Shown here: piece after piece, positions 15,719 through 24,745 of the stretch
Numbering within the stretch: the first letter of the stretch is position 1
How the letters are laid out: each line of letters opens with the position of its first letter
Assembly (NCBI GenBank): GCA_049965715.1
Contig: JBMFWA010000011.1
Span: 1 to 43,985, forward strand
Direction: 5' to 3'
From: JAKAFX01 sp049965715
GTDB lineage: Archaea > Thermoplasmatota > Thermoplasmata > Thermoplasmatales > Thermoplasmataceae
DNA length: 43,985 bases
Notes under the pieces: generated by a model
What the model was told of the DNA's origin: nothing
The model's input: the letters and a program-made list of their open reading frames with translations, nothing else
Database searches by the model: none
Program-made: the position numbers and the translations under genes

Positions 15719-17443
15719 ATGATTAGGATGGATTATGATGATTACTATTCAAGAAAATTGATCTCACTGAAGGAGAGGATTCCAAAAGAAAATCATGAAA
15801 GGGAACTGTGGTCAAAGAAAACCCTCGGACCCTGGAATAATTCGACAGGTTACGTGGAGGGAAATTTCGAGAACTCCTCAGGGATTAAAAGCGATTATTA
15901 CTACAACAGCGGAGACCTGCCAGGAGATATGGAGAGCAGGGATCTGGGGAAACCTGGAGAGTTTCCCTTCACAAGGGGCATATATCCGAACATGTACCGC
16001 GGCAGGCTCTGGACCATGAGGATGTTCTCAGGGTTCGGAACTCCTGAGGACACGAACAGGAGGCTTAAATATCTAATAAAGCACGGTGAATCCGGACTGA
16101 GCATAGCATTTGACATGCCCACTCTCTACGGTTATGACTGTGATAATGACCGGTCTCACGGTGAGGTGGGGAAATGCGGTGTCAATGTTTCTTCTCTGAA
16201 GGATATGGAGGTGATCTTCAGAGGTATTGATCTTTCCAAAGTCAGCACTTCCATGACCATCAATGCTCCTGCGGCAGTTCTGACAGCCATGTACATTGCA
16301 ATCGCAAAGAAACAGAAAATACCCCTCAATCAGGTCGCTGGAACGGTTCAGGCTGATATTCTCAAAGAATACATTGCCCAGAAGGAGTGGATGTACCCTC
16401 CCGAAGCTCACATACGAATAATAAGGGATATGATGACATACTGCACTGCAAACGTCCCCAAATGGAATTATATCAGCATATCTGGTTACCATATAAGAGA
16501 GGCTGGATCCAGTGCAGTGCAGGAACTTGCCTTCACACTGGCGGATGGATTCTACTATGTTGACCTGGGCATAAAATCAGGCCTCAATGTGGACGATTTT
16601 GCACCAAGGCTTTCATTCTTTTTCAACAGTTCCATCAACTTCTTTGAGGAAATCGCCAAGATGAGGGCGGCACGGAGGATATGGGCAACTGTACTGAAGG
16701 AAAAATATGGTGCGAAGAATAACAGAACAATGCTGCTGCGTTTCCATACCCAGACTTCAGGTTATACCCTGACATGGCAGCAGCCGCTTAACAATATTGT
16801 TAGGACCACCATTGAAGCCATGGCTGCTGTTCTAGGCGGTACCCAGAGCCTTCATACAAATTCATACGACGAGGCTTGGGCTCTCCCGTCCGAACAGGCG
16901 GTGAAGGTCGCCCTGAGGACACAGCAGATAATAGCCGAGGAGACAGGGATTACTCATACTATAGATCCACTTGGCGGTTCGTATTATCTGGAGTGGCTGA
17001 CCGGTCAGATGGAGGAAAAAGCCTATGAATATTTCGATAAGATAGAGAAAATGGGAGGCATGCTTGAGGCAGTGAAGAAGGGTTACATACAGAAGGAAAT
17101 TGCAGCCACATCATACAGGAGACAGATGAGGATAGAGAACGGTGAAGAGGTCATGGTGGGAGTCAACAAGTACAAGGAGGAAAACGAGAAGCCCATTGGT
17201 ATACTGCGCATTTCCAAGAAGGCACAGGAAAACCAGATTCGGAGACTTGCAAGAGTTAAGAGCACCAGATCGGAGAAGAAAGTCAAGGAGTCACTTTCAA
17301 GGCTAGAGGAAGCCATGAAGAATCCCGATGAAAATCTGATGCCCTATTACATTGATGCTGTGGAGGCTTATTGTACGCTTGAAGAGATTTCCAATGTCGG
17401 GAGGAGAGTATTTGGTGGATGGAAAGAACCAGTCATTGTTTAA
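15719..17443 (+). CDS. B12-dependent acyl-CoA mutase large subunit, isobutyryl-CoA mutase type
   Basis: 574 aa catalytic subunit (TIM barrel binding acyl-CoA and coenzyme B12) of the methylmalonyl-CoA mutase family. Family landmarks: WTMRMFSGFGTPEDTN (98-113), TVQADILKEYIAQKEW (209-224), SISGYHIREAG and GGTQSLHTNSYDEA. Two positions decide substrate in this family. Methylmalonyl-CoA mutases have Tyr and Arg (Tyr89/Arg207 of Propionibacterium), whereas this protein has Phe103 and Gln221, as in isobutyryl-CoA mutase. I therefore infer interconversion of butyryl-CoA and isobutyryl-CoA or a similar unbranched/branched pair rather than methylmalonyl-CoA. The adenosylcobalamin domain is a separate protein encoded next door, an arrangement known for ICM and for archaeal MCM. 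ATG start, probably leaderless. Confidence 0.9.
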   Translation: MIRMDYDDYYSRKLISLKERIPKENHERELWSKKTLGPWNNSTGYVEGNFENSSGIKSDYYYNSGDLPGDMESRDLGKPGEFPFTRGIYPNMYRGRLWTMRMFSGFGTPEDTNRRLKYLIKHGESGLSIAFDMPTLYGYDCDNDRSHGEVGKCGVNVSSLKDMEVIFRGIDLSKVSTSMTINAPAAVLTAMYIAIAKKQKIPLNQVAGTVQADILKEYIAQKEWMYPPEAHIRIIRDMMTYCTANVPKWNYISISGYHIREAGSSAVQELAFTLADGFYYVDLGIKSGLNVDDFAPRLSFFFNSSINFFEEIAKMRAARRIWATVLKEKYGAKNNRTMLLRFHTQTSGYTLTWQQPLNNIVRTTIEAMAAVLGGTQSLHTNSYDEAWALPSEQAVKVALRTQQIIAEETGITHTIDPLGGSYYLEWLTGQMEEKAYEYFDKIEKMGGMLEAVKKGYIQKEIAATSYRRQMRIENGEEVMVGVNKYKEENEKPIGILRISKKAQENQIRRLARVKSTRSEKKVKESLSRLEEAMKNPDENLMPYYIDAVEAYCTLEEISNVGRRVFGGWKEPVIV

Positions 17444-17861
17444 GGATAAACCGATTAAAGTTCTGCTGGCCAAGCCCGGCATAGACGGCCATGACAGGGG
17501 AATGTTTGTCCTTGCACGGGCATTCAGGGATGCAGGCATGGATGTACTTTATGCTGGCCTGCTTCCAACTCCTGAAGATGTTGTGGATACCGCGGTCAAC
17601 GAGGATGTGGATGTCATTGCGCTCAGCCTTCTCAACGGTGCACATCTCACAGTCTTCAAAAAGGTCATGGACCTGATCAATAAGAGAAAAATCGATGACA
17701 TAGCGGTTGTTGGCGGGGGGACGATACCAGATCAGGACAAACCCAAGCTTGAGAAGATGGGAATAACAGGTAACTATGGTCCGGGAACGCCGCTCAAGGT
17801 GATCATTGATCACATCACAGAGAGAGCGACCGATGCCAGAAGCAGGAAAAACAGGAATTAG
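17415..17861 (+). CDS. B12-binding small subunit of the acyl-CoA mutase
   Basis: About 148 aa Rossmann-like cobalamin-binding domain. It has the base-off/His-on signature DGHDRG, the lower-axial His within PGIDGHDRGMFVLARAF, then SLLNGAH and the VVGGGTIP loop that complete the pocket. It partners the large subunit encoded upstream. No ATG exists near the expected start. The GTG at 17415 is preferred because GGGAGG lies about 10 bases upstream inside the end of the large-subunit gene; TTG at 17412 is the alternative. The coding regions overlap by roughly 29 bases, so translation is probably coupled. The length equals stand-alone small subunits elsewhere. Confidence 0.9.
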   Translation: MDGKNQSLFKDKPIKVLLAKPGIDGHDRGMFVLARAFRDAGMDVLYAGLLPTPEDVVDTAVNEDVDVIALSLLNGAHLTVFKKVMDLINKRKIDDIAVVGGGTIPDQDKPKLEKMGITGNYGPGTPLKVIIDHITERATDARSRKNRN

Positions 17862-17870
17862 CTGGTTTAT

Positions 17871-18824
17871 TTGAACGTTGATGAGCTTTTTGAAGGGATA
17901 AGAAAAAAGGATCTGAGATCAATATCAAGATCCATAAGCATTTTTGAGGATGATCTGCAGTCTAAGAAAGCGGACGAATTGATGAAGAGAATCTATCCAA
18001 TCACAGGCAATGCGCAGATAATTGGCATAACTGGACCGCCTGGCGTTGGGAAGAGCACCCTCATGGGCAGGCTTTCAAGGAGGATGAAAGAAACCGGGAA
18101 AGATCCTGCACTGATTGCCATCGATGCTTCCAGTCCATTTTCCCGGGGTTCATTTCTTGGGAACAGGATCAGGATGCAGGATTCTCTTAGAGAGAACGGG
18201 ATCTTCATGCGCTCGCTCTCCAATCGCGGTTTCAAGGGCGGGCTTTCTCTCTCTGCTCTTGGGGCTGTGAAGGTTCTCGATGCGTCAGGTTTTGATCCAA
18301 TAATAATAGAAACGGTCGGTTCGGGACAGTCTGATCTGGACATAATATCAATTGCTGATACAACAGCTGTGATACTTGCACCAGGTCTTGGCGATGAAAT
18401 ACAGGCCATAAAAGCCGGTATAATGGAGATAGGAGACATCTTTGTCGTCAATAAGATCGACAGAGAGGGGGCATTCCTTGCAATGAAGGATATACAGGAC
18501 ATACTTTCGCTTGGAAAATCCGGCGTATGGGTGAAGCCGGTGATAGGCACCAACAGCCTTACTGGAGAAGGACTGGATGAACTCATAAATGAAATTGATC
18601 AACACAGAAAATTTCTTGGAAATGGGCACGGGAGAGATTCCAAGCCTACATCTGAGCTGTACCTGCTACTTGAGAACAAGATCAGGAAACTTATTGACGG
18701 CTACGTCTCCAGTGATGAGGGTACAGCAGACATAATAGACCTTGTAAGGTCCAGAAAAATTGACCCCTATGAAGCTTCTGAGTCAATAATCAGGAAAAGT
18801 TTCAACCATGACCATGGGAATTGA
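17871..18824 (+). CDS. meaB: MeaB/ArgK-family G-protein chaperone of the mutase
   Basis: 317 aa P-loop GTPase that gates cofactor loading and protects B12-dependent acyl-CoA mutases. Walker A is GPPGVGKST (residues 55-63). Later are the switch region (IAIDASSPFSRG, IETVGSGQSD) and the base-specificity motif NKID. It starts at a TTG nine bases after the small-subunit stop, so it is the third gene of the operon. It was long annotated as ArgK; the neighbours make the mutase-chaperone role clear. Its substrate specificity follows the mutase. Confidence 0.93.
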   Translation: MNVDELFEGIRKKDLRSISRSISIFEDDLQSKKADELMKRIYPITGNAQIIGITGPPGVGKSTLMGRLSRRMKETGKDPALIAIDASSPFSRGSFLGNRIRMQDSLRENGIFMRSLSNRGFKGGLSLSALGAVKVLDASGFDPIIIETVGSGQSDLDIISIADTTAVILAPGLGDEIQAIKAGIMEIGDIFVVNKIDREGAFLAMKDIQDILSLGKSGVWVKPVIGTNSLTGEGLDELINEIDQHRKFLGNGHGRDSKPTSELYLLLENKIRKLIDGYVSSDEGTADIIDLVRSRKIDPYEASESIIRKSFNHDHGN

Positions 18825-18926
18825 TTGGCTGACATATTTGGAATATGCGCTTTGTCTTCATGAAACATGTTCTGGAAATTTTCTCATTGTTCAGGTTTTC
18901 ACTTTTAGCGGAAACTAACGGTTAAG

Positions 18927-18953
18927 TACCAAGATTGTAATCTGATCTTGGTA
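18927..18953. terminator. 9-bp inverted repeat followed by T run
   Basis: TACCAAGAT (18927-18935) and ATCTTGGTA (18945-18953) form a perfect 9-bp stem with a 9-base loop, followed by TTTTT (18954-18958). It could end the mutase/meaB transcript. It also overlaps the start of the next gene, so it may instead be an operator or a 5' mRNA hairpin. Confidence 0.5.
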
Positions 18954-19850
18954 TTTTTGACAAGGTGTCCTGTGTGTAATGAACAATTCGAGGATTCAGG
19001 CTTCGACAGCCTTTCTGCCCATCTAATAGAACAGAGCAGCAGAAGCAGTCCGGATCATGTGATGTGGCTCAACAGGGAGATTGGAAAGGAATCAATGAAT
19101 ATCGAAGAACTTTCTTACAGACTTGAAGGCTATTTTAAAAACAAATCGATCAGCTCCTGGATTAAGGATCACTTTCTTTCGAGATTTTACGGTGAGACTC
19201 CGCACAGGTTCGTGATTGCCATGCAAAATCCCTCGAGAGGGATGCTGGCAGGCTATGCCTACGAACATCATTTTTTCCTTAGGCAGTGGGTAAAATCCCT
19301 GGCCTATATTGTTGCGAAATCAGACATCGAAGATGTGCAAAGGAATGAGATCGACAACATGCTCGTTGAATTTTTTGGATACGGTGGGAGGCCGAGCCAT
19401 CATGAACTACTGATCAGAATGGGGGAAGATCTGGGTCTGAAGAGGAATGATATAATCAACGGATCTCCACTGCCAAGAACACAGAAATCCATTGCTGTAT
19501 GGGAAATGATATGCAGGGACAATCACTGGCTTGAAGGCATGGCAGCAATGCATTCACTTGAACTTGTTGCAAGCAGAAACCTCAGACAGATGGGTTCTCG
19601 GGTCCATTATTTCAACGAAGATATTCTCAGGAGCGACAGGTACCCCAGGAGCGTCGTTGAGTTTCTCAGGGAAGGCTATGAAGCCGATGTTGGACATTCC
19701 GAATCGTCTCTGCTTCTTGTTGACAGATACTGCACCGATGGAAATTTAAAACAGGAGATACTGGCATCATATCTTGAGTCAGAAGAGGCTTTTTACAGAT
19801 ATCTGGATGCAAGGTACCTGAGGGGGAAGGAATTTGAAGCGAAATTATGA
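18948..19850 (+). CDS. Zinc-finger protein with haem-oxygenase-like (TenA/PqqC-type) domain
   Basis: 300 aa. The N terminus has a C2H2-like finger, CPVCNEQF followed by His26 in SLSAHLIEQ. Residues about 75-290 are all-helical with the pattern of haem-oxygenase-fold proteins: AYEHHFFLRQW, then PSHHELLIRMGEDLGL, then AMHSLELVASRNLRQ, then EADVGHSESSLLL. The acidic and His residues in these helices could bind a di-iron centre as in haem-oxygenase-like oxidases, but the full ligand set is not certain. The first in-frame start is TTG 18948, inside the hairpin at 18927-18953; TTG 18957, just before the first zinc ligand, is equally plausible. The gene overlaps the following Ta0938-like gene by 17 bases. 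Function unknown. Confidence 0.7.
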   Translation: MVFLTRCPVCNEQFEDSGFDSLSAHLIEQSSRSSPDHVMWLNREIGKESMNIEELSYRLEGYFKNKSISSWIKDHFLSRFYGETPHRFVIAMQNPSRGMLAGYAYEHHFFLRQWVKSLAYIVAKSDIEDVQRNEIDNMLVEFFGYGGRPSHHELLIRMGEDLGLKRNDIINGSPLPRTQKSIAVWEMICRDNHWLEGMAAMHSLELVASRNLRQMGSRVHYFNEDILRSDRYPRSVVEFLREGYEADVGHSESSLLLVDRYCTDGNLKQEILASYLESEEAFYRYLDARYLRGKEFEAKL

Positions 19851-20130
19851 TGGTTGCGCCCTGTGCGATGCTACCTGGGGGAATTACTGGAGAGAGATCG
19901 AGGGGGAGAACACATTCTTCTGTTGCAATATCTGCGCTGATGCATATGAAAACATGGTTAAGAGAGTAAAGAAAGAGACAGGATGGAACAAGATTGATTA
20001 TCTCGAGATTTCAGGCAACTACTCTGCCGGAAGAACGTGTTATGCAACCAGTGGTGATGAGAGACTTGATTTCTTTTTCAGGCATGAGGATGGCGAGATA
20101 ACAGAGTTCAGGAAGCTTGCCAGAAACTAA
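19834..20130 (+). CDS. Ta0938-like small zinc protein
   Basis: 98 aa. The spacing CALCDATWGNYW ... FFCCNICADAYE shows two Cys pairs for one zinc site, then an alpha/beta tail with TGWNKIDYLEISGNYS and FFRHEDGEITEFRKL. I recognise it as resembling Thermoplasma acidophilum Ta0938, a protein of known structure and unknown function; the match is from memory. The start is TTG, preceded by GGGGGAAGG about 8 bases upstream, a good ribosome site. The 17-base overlap with the gene before it suggests that the two proteins are made and perhaps work together. Such proteins are largely restricted to Thermoplasmatales, supporting the taxonomic call. Confidence 0.8.
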   Translation: MKRNYDGCALCDATWGNYWREIEGENTFFCCNICADAYENMVKRVKKETGWNKIDYLEISGNYSAGRTCYATSGDERLDFFFRHEDGEITEFRKLARN

Positions 20131-20198
20131 CAGTCAGTATAGGTTCAATATCCCCGATCTGGCAAAGCATGTCGTTGTAACCCTCAATTATACTTAAG

Positions 20199-20207
20199 TT
20201 TTAAATA
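20199..20207 (+). promoter_or_regulatory. TATA box of the hsp20 gene
   Basis: TTTTAAATA centred 26 bases before the ATG at 20229, typical of a leaderless archaeal transcript. Confidence 0.65.
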
Positions 20208-20228
20208 AGTTTCTTCCCTTATTACACT

Positions 20229-20609
20229 ATGTACGGTCCATTGAAGTATTATACAGAAGAATTTGTAAAGAACCTAGGTGACAGGGCAAAGGAAGTTCTA
20301 TCATATATGTATCCTGCGGTCACCATGAGCGAGGAGTCTGGAGAGGTCCTGATTGAGGCCGATCTTCCCGGGTTTGACAAGAAAGATATAAAAGTGAGAC
20401 TGGAAAACAATGCAGTGATTATCAGCGCGACCAGGAAAATTGAGCCTAAGGGGAACGTAATGATGAACCAGAGACCGGAAAAGGTTTACAAGAGGCTCAG
20501 AATTCCGTTTGAAATTGATCAGTCTGCGGACGTTAACGCGAAATATGCAAACGGTGTCCTGACAGTGAGAGTTCCTGCAAAGGGAATGAAGTCTGTTAAG
20601 ATTGACTGA
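20229..20609 (+). CDS. Small heat-shock protein Hsp20/alpha-crystallin
   Basis: 126 aa ATP-independent holdase chaperone. The alpha-crystallin domain spans residues about 32-118: GEVLIEADLPGFDKKDIKVRL at its start and the closing NGVLTVRVPAKG motif (A-x-x-x-n-G-v-L). The N-terminal arm (YGPLKYYTEEFVKNLGDRAKEVL) is short. The C-terminal I/V-x-I/V tail is represented by VKID. It is monocistronic, with a strong TATA and a leaderless start, suited to heat or acid stress induction. Confidence 0.95.
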   Translation: MYGPLKYYTEEFVKNLGDRAKEVLSYMYPAVTMSEESGEVLIEADLPGFDKKDIKVRLENNAVIISATRKIEPKGNVMMNQRPEKVYKRLRIPFEIDQSADVNAKYANGVLTVRVPAKGMKSVKID

Positions 20610-20730
20610 GCACTGATAATCTCACATTTTATACAAATACGTTATTTCTTTGAGGGATTTAGATAAGGTTTCTCAGACTGATTCCCTTTTTTGATCGGCC
20701 TTTAATTTCTGCATGATTCAACCCGTGTGA

Positions 20731-22311
20731 CTAACCTTTGATCATCAAAACCAGGAATGCAATTATGTCCGCTATTATAGCTGGGTAACCGAGGATTGGA
20801 TTCAGTCGGACCAGATATATGGCACCCAGCAACAGGAATCCAAGAAATACGGATCCTGGGACCTTATAATCTTTCCTTGTGATATGATTTGTGTCCTGTT
20901 CCTCCAGCCTCCTCTTAAGCAAAGGCAATACGTCCAGGCCCTTTTCAATTGATACCACTGCCTTCTTTGCAAACTGGGATAACTGGTATGAATACAGCTC
21001 ATTCAACATGCCCTCCCTGTAAAGTATCTGACTGAGCACCCTGATAAACCTGAATTCAGGATCAAGCTGCTTGCATATACCCTCAAGAAGAGAGGACATT
21101 CTCATATAGAGAACCAGTGACCTGGGAAGCCTGAAGGGGAATTCGAATATGACGTTGTTTGCAACTGCAAGAATTTCCCTGATTTCCCGTTCCTCCGGGT
21201 TGACTCCCCTCATTCCGGCTATGGATAACTCTATTGTCCTTCGGATTATTCCACGGTTTGCGGCCGGTGAAAGAGCGTTCATGTCCAGCAGAGAATCAAT
21301 GATGATATCGGGATCAGAATTCAGAAGCCCCATGTAGAGCGAAAGAAGATCGAATCTTGTCTTCTTGTCCAGTGAACCCACCATTCCGAAATCGTACAGA
21401 ATAAGTCTTCCATCCTCGTTCACAGAGATATTCCCCGGATGCGGGTCCGCATGAAATATGTCATCCCTCAGCAGCATTCTCAGAAACAGAAGATCAAGAT
21501 GAAACGCCAGCGATTTCAGATCGAATCCGGCAGATTTCAATTTCTCAACATCAGTGATCTTGATTCCGGGAAGGTATTCCATTGTCAGGACATGCTTGCC
21601 TGACACCTCCGGAAACACCTCTGGTATGATGATATTTTCCCTGTCCTTTATGTTTCGCCTGATCCTGTCTATGTTAGATGCTTCCTTCCTGTAATCCGCC
21701 TCGTCGAAAACCCTCGAAGAGAAATCCGCAATCACATTATCAATACTGAGGTAGAGGAATCTGTCCATCCTGTTCTTGCCAAGCTTGAGCAGCCTCTTAA
21801 TGATCATAAGGTCCCTTTTGACTATTTCCTCTATCCTGGGGCGTGTAACCTTAACTGCAACCTTTCTTCCGGCATACTCTGCAAGATAAACCTGACCCAG
21901 GGAAGCTCCTGATATTGCGTCTTTATTGAAGTTCTTCAGCTCCTTGTACCTCTCTCCAAGTTCCGACCTGATGGTCTTCTCAACCTCGTTGAATGGAGCA
22001 GGGGGCACATTGTCCTGAAGATCCTGAAAGGATGCAAGATACTCGTTTGGTAATAAGTCTGGACGCGATGAGATTATCTGCCCAAGTTTTATATAAGTCG
22101 GACCCAGAGCTATAAATGTGTCGACAGCCTGTCTTCCATGTCTTTCCCTGACCGGATCCCATTCCTCTGCCTGTGATCGTTTAGCGGTTTTCCTGTCCTT
22201 CAGGTAATGCCTGAAAACCGGGTACAGCTTGATCAGAACTCTAAGCTCGGAACGCCTGATTCCCTTCAGATCGGTTTCTGAAGACATATCATCAGGTGAG
22301 ACTATTATCAC
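20731..22311 (-). CDS. ABC1/UbiB-family atypical kinase
   Basis: 526 aa. The ADCK/UbiB signature KLGQ (residues 75-78, in YIKLGQIISSRPD) is followed by an A-rich loop SGASLGQVYLAEYAGRKVAVKV, catalytic HADPHPGNI and metal-binding LYDFGMVGS. The C terminus has two hydrophobic helices (from VPGSVFLGFLLLGAIYL to the end) that would anchor it in the membrane. Family members support isoprenoid quinone synthesis or lipid homeostasis through ATPase activity. The small ferritin-like gene ends 47 bases upstream on the same strand and may share the transcript. Start at ATG 22311; Met9 is an alternative. Confidence 0.9.
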   Translation of the reverse strand: MIIVSPDDMSSETDLKGIRRSELRVLIKLYPVFRHYLKDRKTAKRSQAEEWDPVRERHGRQAVDTFIALGPTYIKLGQIISSRPDLLPNEYLASFQDLQDNVPPAPFNEVEKTIRSELGERYKELKNFNKDAISGASLGQVYLAEYAGRKVAVKVTRPRIEEIVKRDLMIIKRLLKLGKNRMDRFLYLSIDNVIADFSSRVFDEADYRKEASNIDRIRRNIKDRENIIIPEVFPEVSGKHVLTMEYLPGIKITDVEKLKSAGFDLKSLAFHLDLLFLRMLLRDDIFHADPHPGNISVNEDGRLILYDFGMVGSLDKKTRFDLLSLYMGLLNSDPDIIIDSLLDMNALSPAANRGIIRRTIELSIAGMRGVNPEEREIREILAVANNVIFEFPFRLPRSLVLYMRMSSLLEGICKQLDPEFRFIRVLSQILYREGMLNELYSYQLSQFAKKAVVSIEKGLDVLPLLKRRLEEQDTNHITRKDYKVPGSVFLGFLLLGAIYLVRLNPILGYPAIIADIIAFLVLMIKG

Positions 22312-22358
22312 TTAATAATTATTTGAAGCGGAATACTGCAAAATATAATGCTGGATTT

Positions 22359-22868
22359 TTACCAGTAGTCCATGTTTATCAGATCATCATACAGATTCTG
22401 GATCTTGTTTTTTATCTGGAGGATTCCATCATTAATGGAACCTATGGTATTCTTGATCTTCTGATTTTTGTATTCTGCAAGAAGGACAGAAAGCATGGGA
22501 AGCAGATCATTATACATCTTGAGGGCGTTAAGAAGTACACTGCTGAGATCATCCACGTTGACCGGTTGATCCTCGATGATAAGGTGATCAAGCAATTCAT
22601 AGTCCTTAACAACTTCATCTTCCGGAAGTTGATCATCTGAAAACTCCCCGGTTTCCTTTGCATTCTGTATTCTTTCTACTTCCATATTTTCCATGTTAAT
22701 GAGATCGCTCAGAACAAGCCTTACGTTATCAAGTCTTGCCTTCTTCCTAAGATTTTCATGTATCGATATGTTCCTTCTGAAAAGTCCTGCTATTTTGTCC
22801 ATCAGGTAGGTATTCACTTCCGCTGGATTCCGATTTGAAATTGTCTCACCATATCTTTTATCACTCAT
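22359..22868 (-). CDS. Ferritin-like four-helix protein lacking metal ligands (tentative)
   Basis: 169 aa, wholly helical and charged, no cysteines, no membrane segment. The run of four helices with internal LVLSDLINMENMEVERI and a second half AEYKNQKIKNTIGSINDGI looks like the ferritin/rubrerythrin fold, but the E-x2-H ligand pairs are missing, so it would be a metal-free relative. It lies just upstream of the UbiB kinase on the same strand. I do not recognise a named family; a coiled-coil protein is the alternative. Confidence 0.6.
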   Translation of the reverse strand: MSDKRYGETISNRNPAEVNTYLMDKIAGLFRRNISIHENLRKKARLDNVRLVLSDLINMENMEVERIQNAKETGEFSDDQLPEDEVVKDYELLDHLIIEDQPVNVDDLSSVLLNALKMYNDLLPMLSVLLAEYKNQKIKNTIGSINDGILQIKNKIQNLYDDLINMDYW

Positions 22869-23013
22869 TTCAAGTCAATAGATACGGCCTCCTTTATAAC
22901 CTTTTCTCACCTTTCGTGATACTGATTGTCATTAGGATGAAAGATCTGATAGGTTTGCCCTTGTTCCGTTTTCGGGTTAAGAAAACCTAATTAACTGGAT
23001 AAAATACACTGGC

Positions 23014-23661
23014 GTGCTTGTTTCGCCCTCCATAGTTTCCTCCGATCTGCTGCACCTCTCGCAAGAGATTGAAAAATGCCAGAAGGCCGGGATATATTCA
23101 TTTCATATTGATGTGATGGATGGACACTTTGTACCCAATCTTACACTTGGACCAGACTTTGTAAAAGCAATGCGCAGGTTTACCGACGTGAGATTTGATT
23201 CCCACCTTATGCTTGAAAGACCTGACAGGTACTACAGGTCATTCTATGATTCAGGTTCATCTGTTATACTCATTCATGTAGAGTCACCAATTAACACGGG
23301 CCGCTTAATCAGAGAGATGGGAGACCAGGGCATTGGTTATGGAATTGTCGTGAACCCGGAAACTGATCTGAAAAAATCCTTCCCCTTTCTAGACAATGCG
23401 GAGATTCTGCTAATCATGTCGGTACACCCTGGCTTTTCAGGGCAGGGATTCATAGAATCTGCTACAGACAGGATTGCTGAGGCAAGAAGATATATTGATG
23501 AAACGGGACTGAAGACAAAGATAGAGGTGGATGGCGGCATCAATGATAAAACTGGTAAACTTGCTGCGCAGGCCGGAGCAGACATACTGGTTTCTGCTTC
23601 GTACATCTTTTCAGGAGATGTAGCTGAAAGAATTTCTGTCTTAAAATCGATCACTCGCTAG
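23014..23661 (+). CDS. rpe: Ribulose-phosphate 3-epimerase
   Basis: 215 aa TIM barrel converting ribulose 5-phosphate and xylulose 5-phosphate in the pentose phosphate pathway. Family motifs are intact: SPSIVSSDLLHL at the N terminus, HIDVMDGHFVPNLTLGP with metal-binding His and catalytic Asp, SHLMLERPD, MSVHPGFSGQGFI, and VDGGIN with the second catalytic Asp. The start is GTG, as no ATG is available. Its last 11 bases overlap the convergent oxidoreductase gene, so the two transcripts end inside each other. Confidence 0.93.
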   Translation: MLVSPSIVSSDLLHLSQEIEKCQKAGIYSFHIDVMDGHFVPNLTLGPDFVKAMRRFTDVRFDSHLMLERPDRYYRSFYDSGSSVILIHVESPINTGRLIREMGDQGIGYGIVVNPETDLKKSFPFLDNAEILLIMSVHPGFSGQGFIESATDRIAEARRYIDETGLKTKIEVDGGINDKTGKLAAQAGADILVSASYIFSGDVAERISVLKSITR

Positions 23662-24631
23662 TAGGTTCTATTACTATTCTGCCAGTGCTTTTTGACTTGA
23701 ATTGTGTCATCGCTTCCCCGATGTCTTTCAGATCAAAGCGTTTTTCGACCGGCATCCTGATTTTGCCTGTTCTTGCTAATTTCAGAATATCGTTCATGTC
23801 ATCCCTGCTGCCACCAGTTGTACCGAATATTGAAATTTCTGAACTGTATATTCTTGATATATCAAGTGTTGACTCCTTCCCGTTGTATATTCCAAATGTC
23901 ACTATCCTCCCACCTTTCTGTACATGGTTCAGAGAGTCTGCGAAAACCGATCCACCAAGAGAATTCAGGACTATTTCTGCCTTGAGATCCTGAGGTATTT
24001 CATCTATCCTGTATACCTTATCCGCTCCGTATTCTGAAACCCAGGTTTTCCCAGACACTGCAATTACTTTCAAGCCCATTGATTTTGCAATCTGCACAGC
24101 CCATAAACCCGTATTACCTGACGCCCCATACACTAGTAAACTCTCTCCTTCTCTGGGCCTTGCCCTCTTAATTGCATGGTAAGCGGTAAGTCCTCCAACT
24201 GGGATGCTTCCAGCCAAATCCTTATCTATTCCAGATACCCTGTACACATTCCTTTCGTCCACATATATCTCCTCTGCATATGATCCATTAGTGTTCACAC
24301 CGAAAAGCCCGCCATTTATGCAGAGTTCTTCATGCCCATCAAGACAGAAATCACAAGTTCCGTCGTAAAGCCTGGGATAGACGATCACACTATCCCCCTC
24401 TCTAATTGAATCCCCTGAGTTCAAGGCTATCCCATAGCATTCTGTCCCAGGTATATGAGGGATGGGATTGATTCCATAGATTATCTTTCCATGAATAAGA
24501 TTGTAGTCAACGGGATTGATTCCTGCCTGGATGACCCTGATCCTTATTTTTCCTGCAGATTCCTTCTCTTCAACATCCTTAATTTTAAGAAATTCCAGGC
24601 CTCTTGGAGCTTCAAGAATCGCTGCTTTCAC
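23651..24631 (-). CDS. Medium-chain alcohol dehydrogenase/quinone reductase-like protein
   Basis: 326 aa, GroES-like domain then Rossmann domain with VYGASGNTGLWAVQIAKSMG. The catalytic zinc ligands of alcohol dehydrogenases are missing: the usual G-x-C-G-T-D is NPVDYN (39-44) and the GHE motif is GTE (62-64). A partial structural-zinc loop remains (C93, C96, C104). It is therefore closer to NADPH:quinone reductase or enoyl reductase types than to a zinc alcohol dehydrogenase. The coding region overlaps rpe by 11 bases tail to tail. The substrate is unknown. Confidence 0.85.
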   Translation of the reverse strand: MKAAILEAPRGLEFLKIKDVEEKESAGKIRIRVIQAGINPVDYNLIHGKIIYGINPIPHIPGTECYGIALNSGDSIREGDSVIVYPRLYDGTCDFCLDGHEELCINGGLFGVNTNGSYAEEIYVDERNVYRVSGIDKDLAGSIPVGGLTAYHAIKRARPREGESLLVYGASGNTGLWAVQIAKSMGLKVIAVSGKTWVSEYGADKVYRIDEIPQDLKAEIVLNSLGGSVFADSLNHVQKGGRIVTFGIYNGKESTLDISRIYSSEISIFGTTGGSRDDMNDILKLARTGKIRMPVEKRFDLKDIGEAMTQFKSKSTGRIVIEPTSE

Positions 24632-24745
24632 ATTTATGCTATGATTATTTCTTATATCTATTTTAAGGCAACAGAAACATATGACTGTTGGGTTGAATCA
24701 GAAGTGCTTTCCCGTATAAGTTCTAAAAATTCACGTTTCATATCT

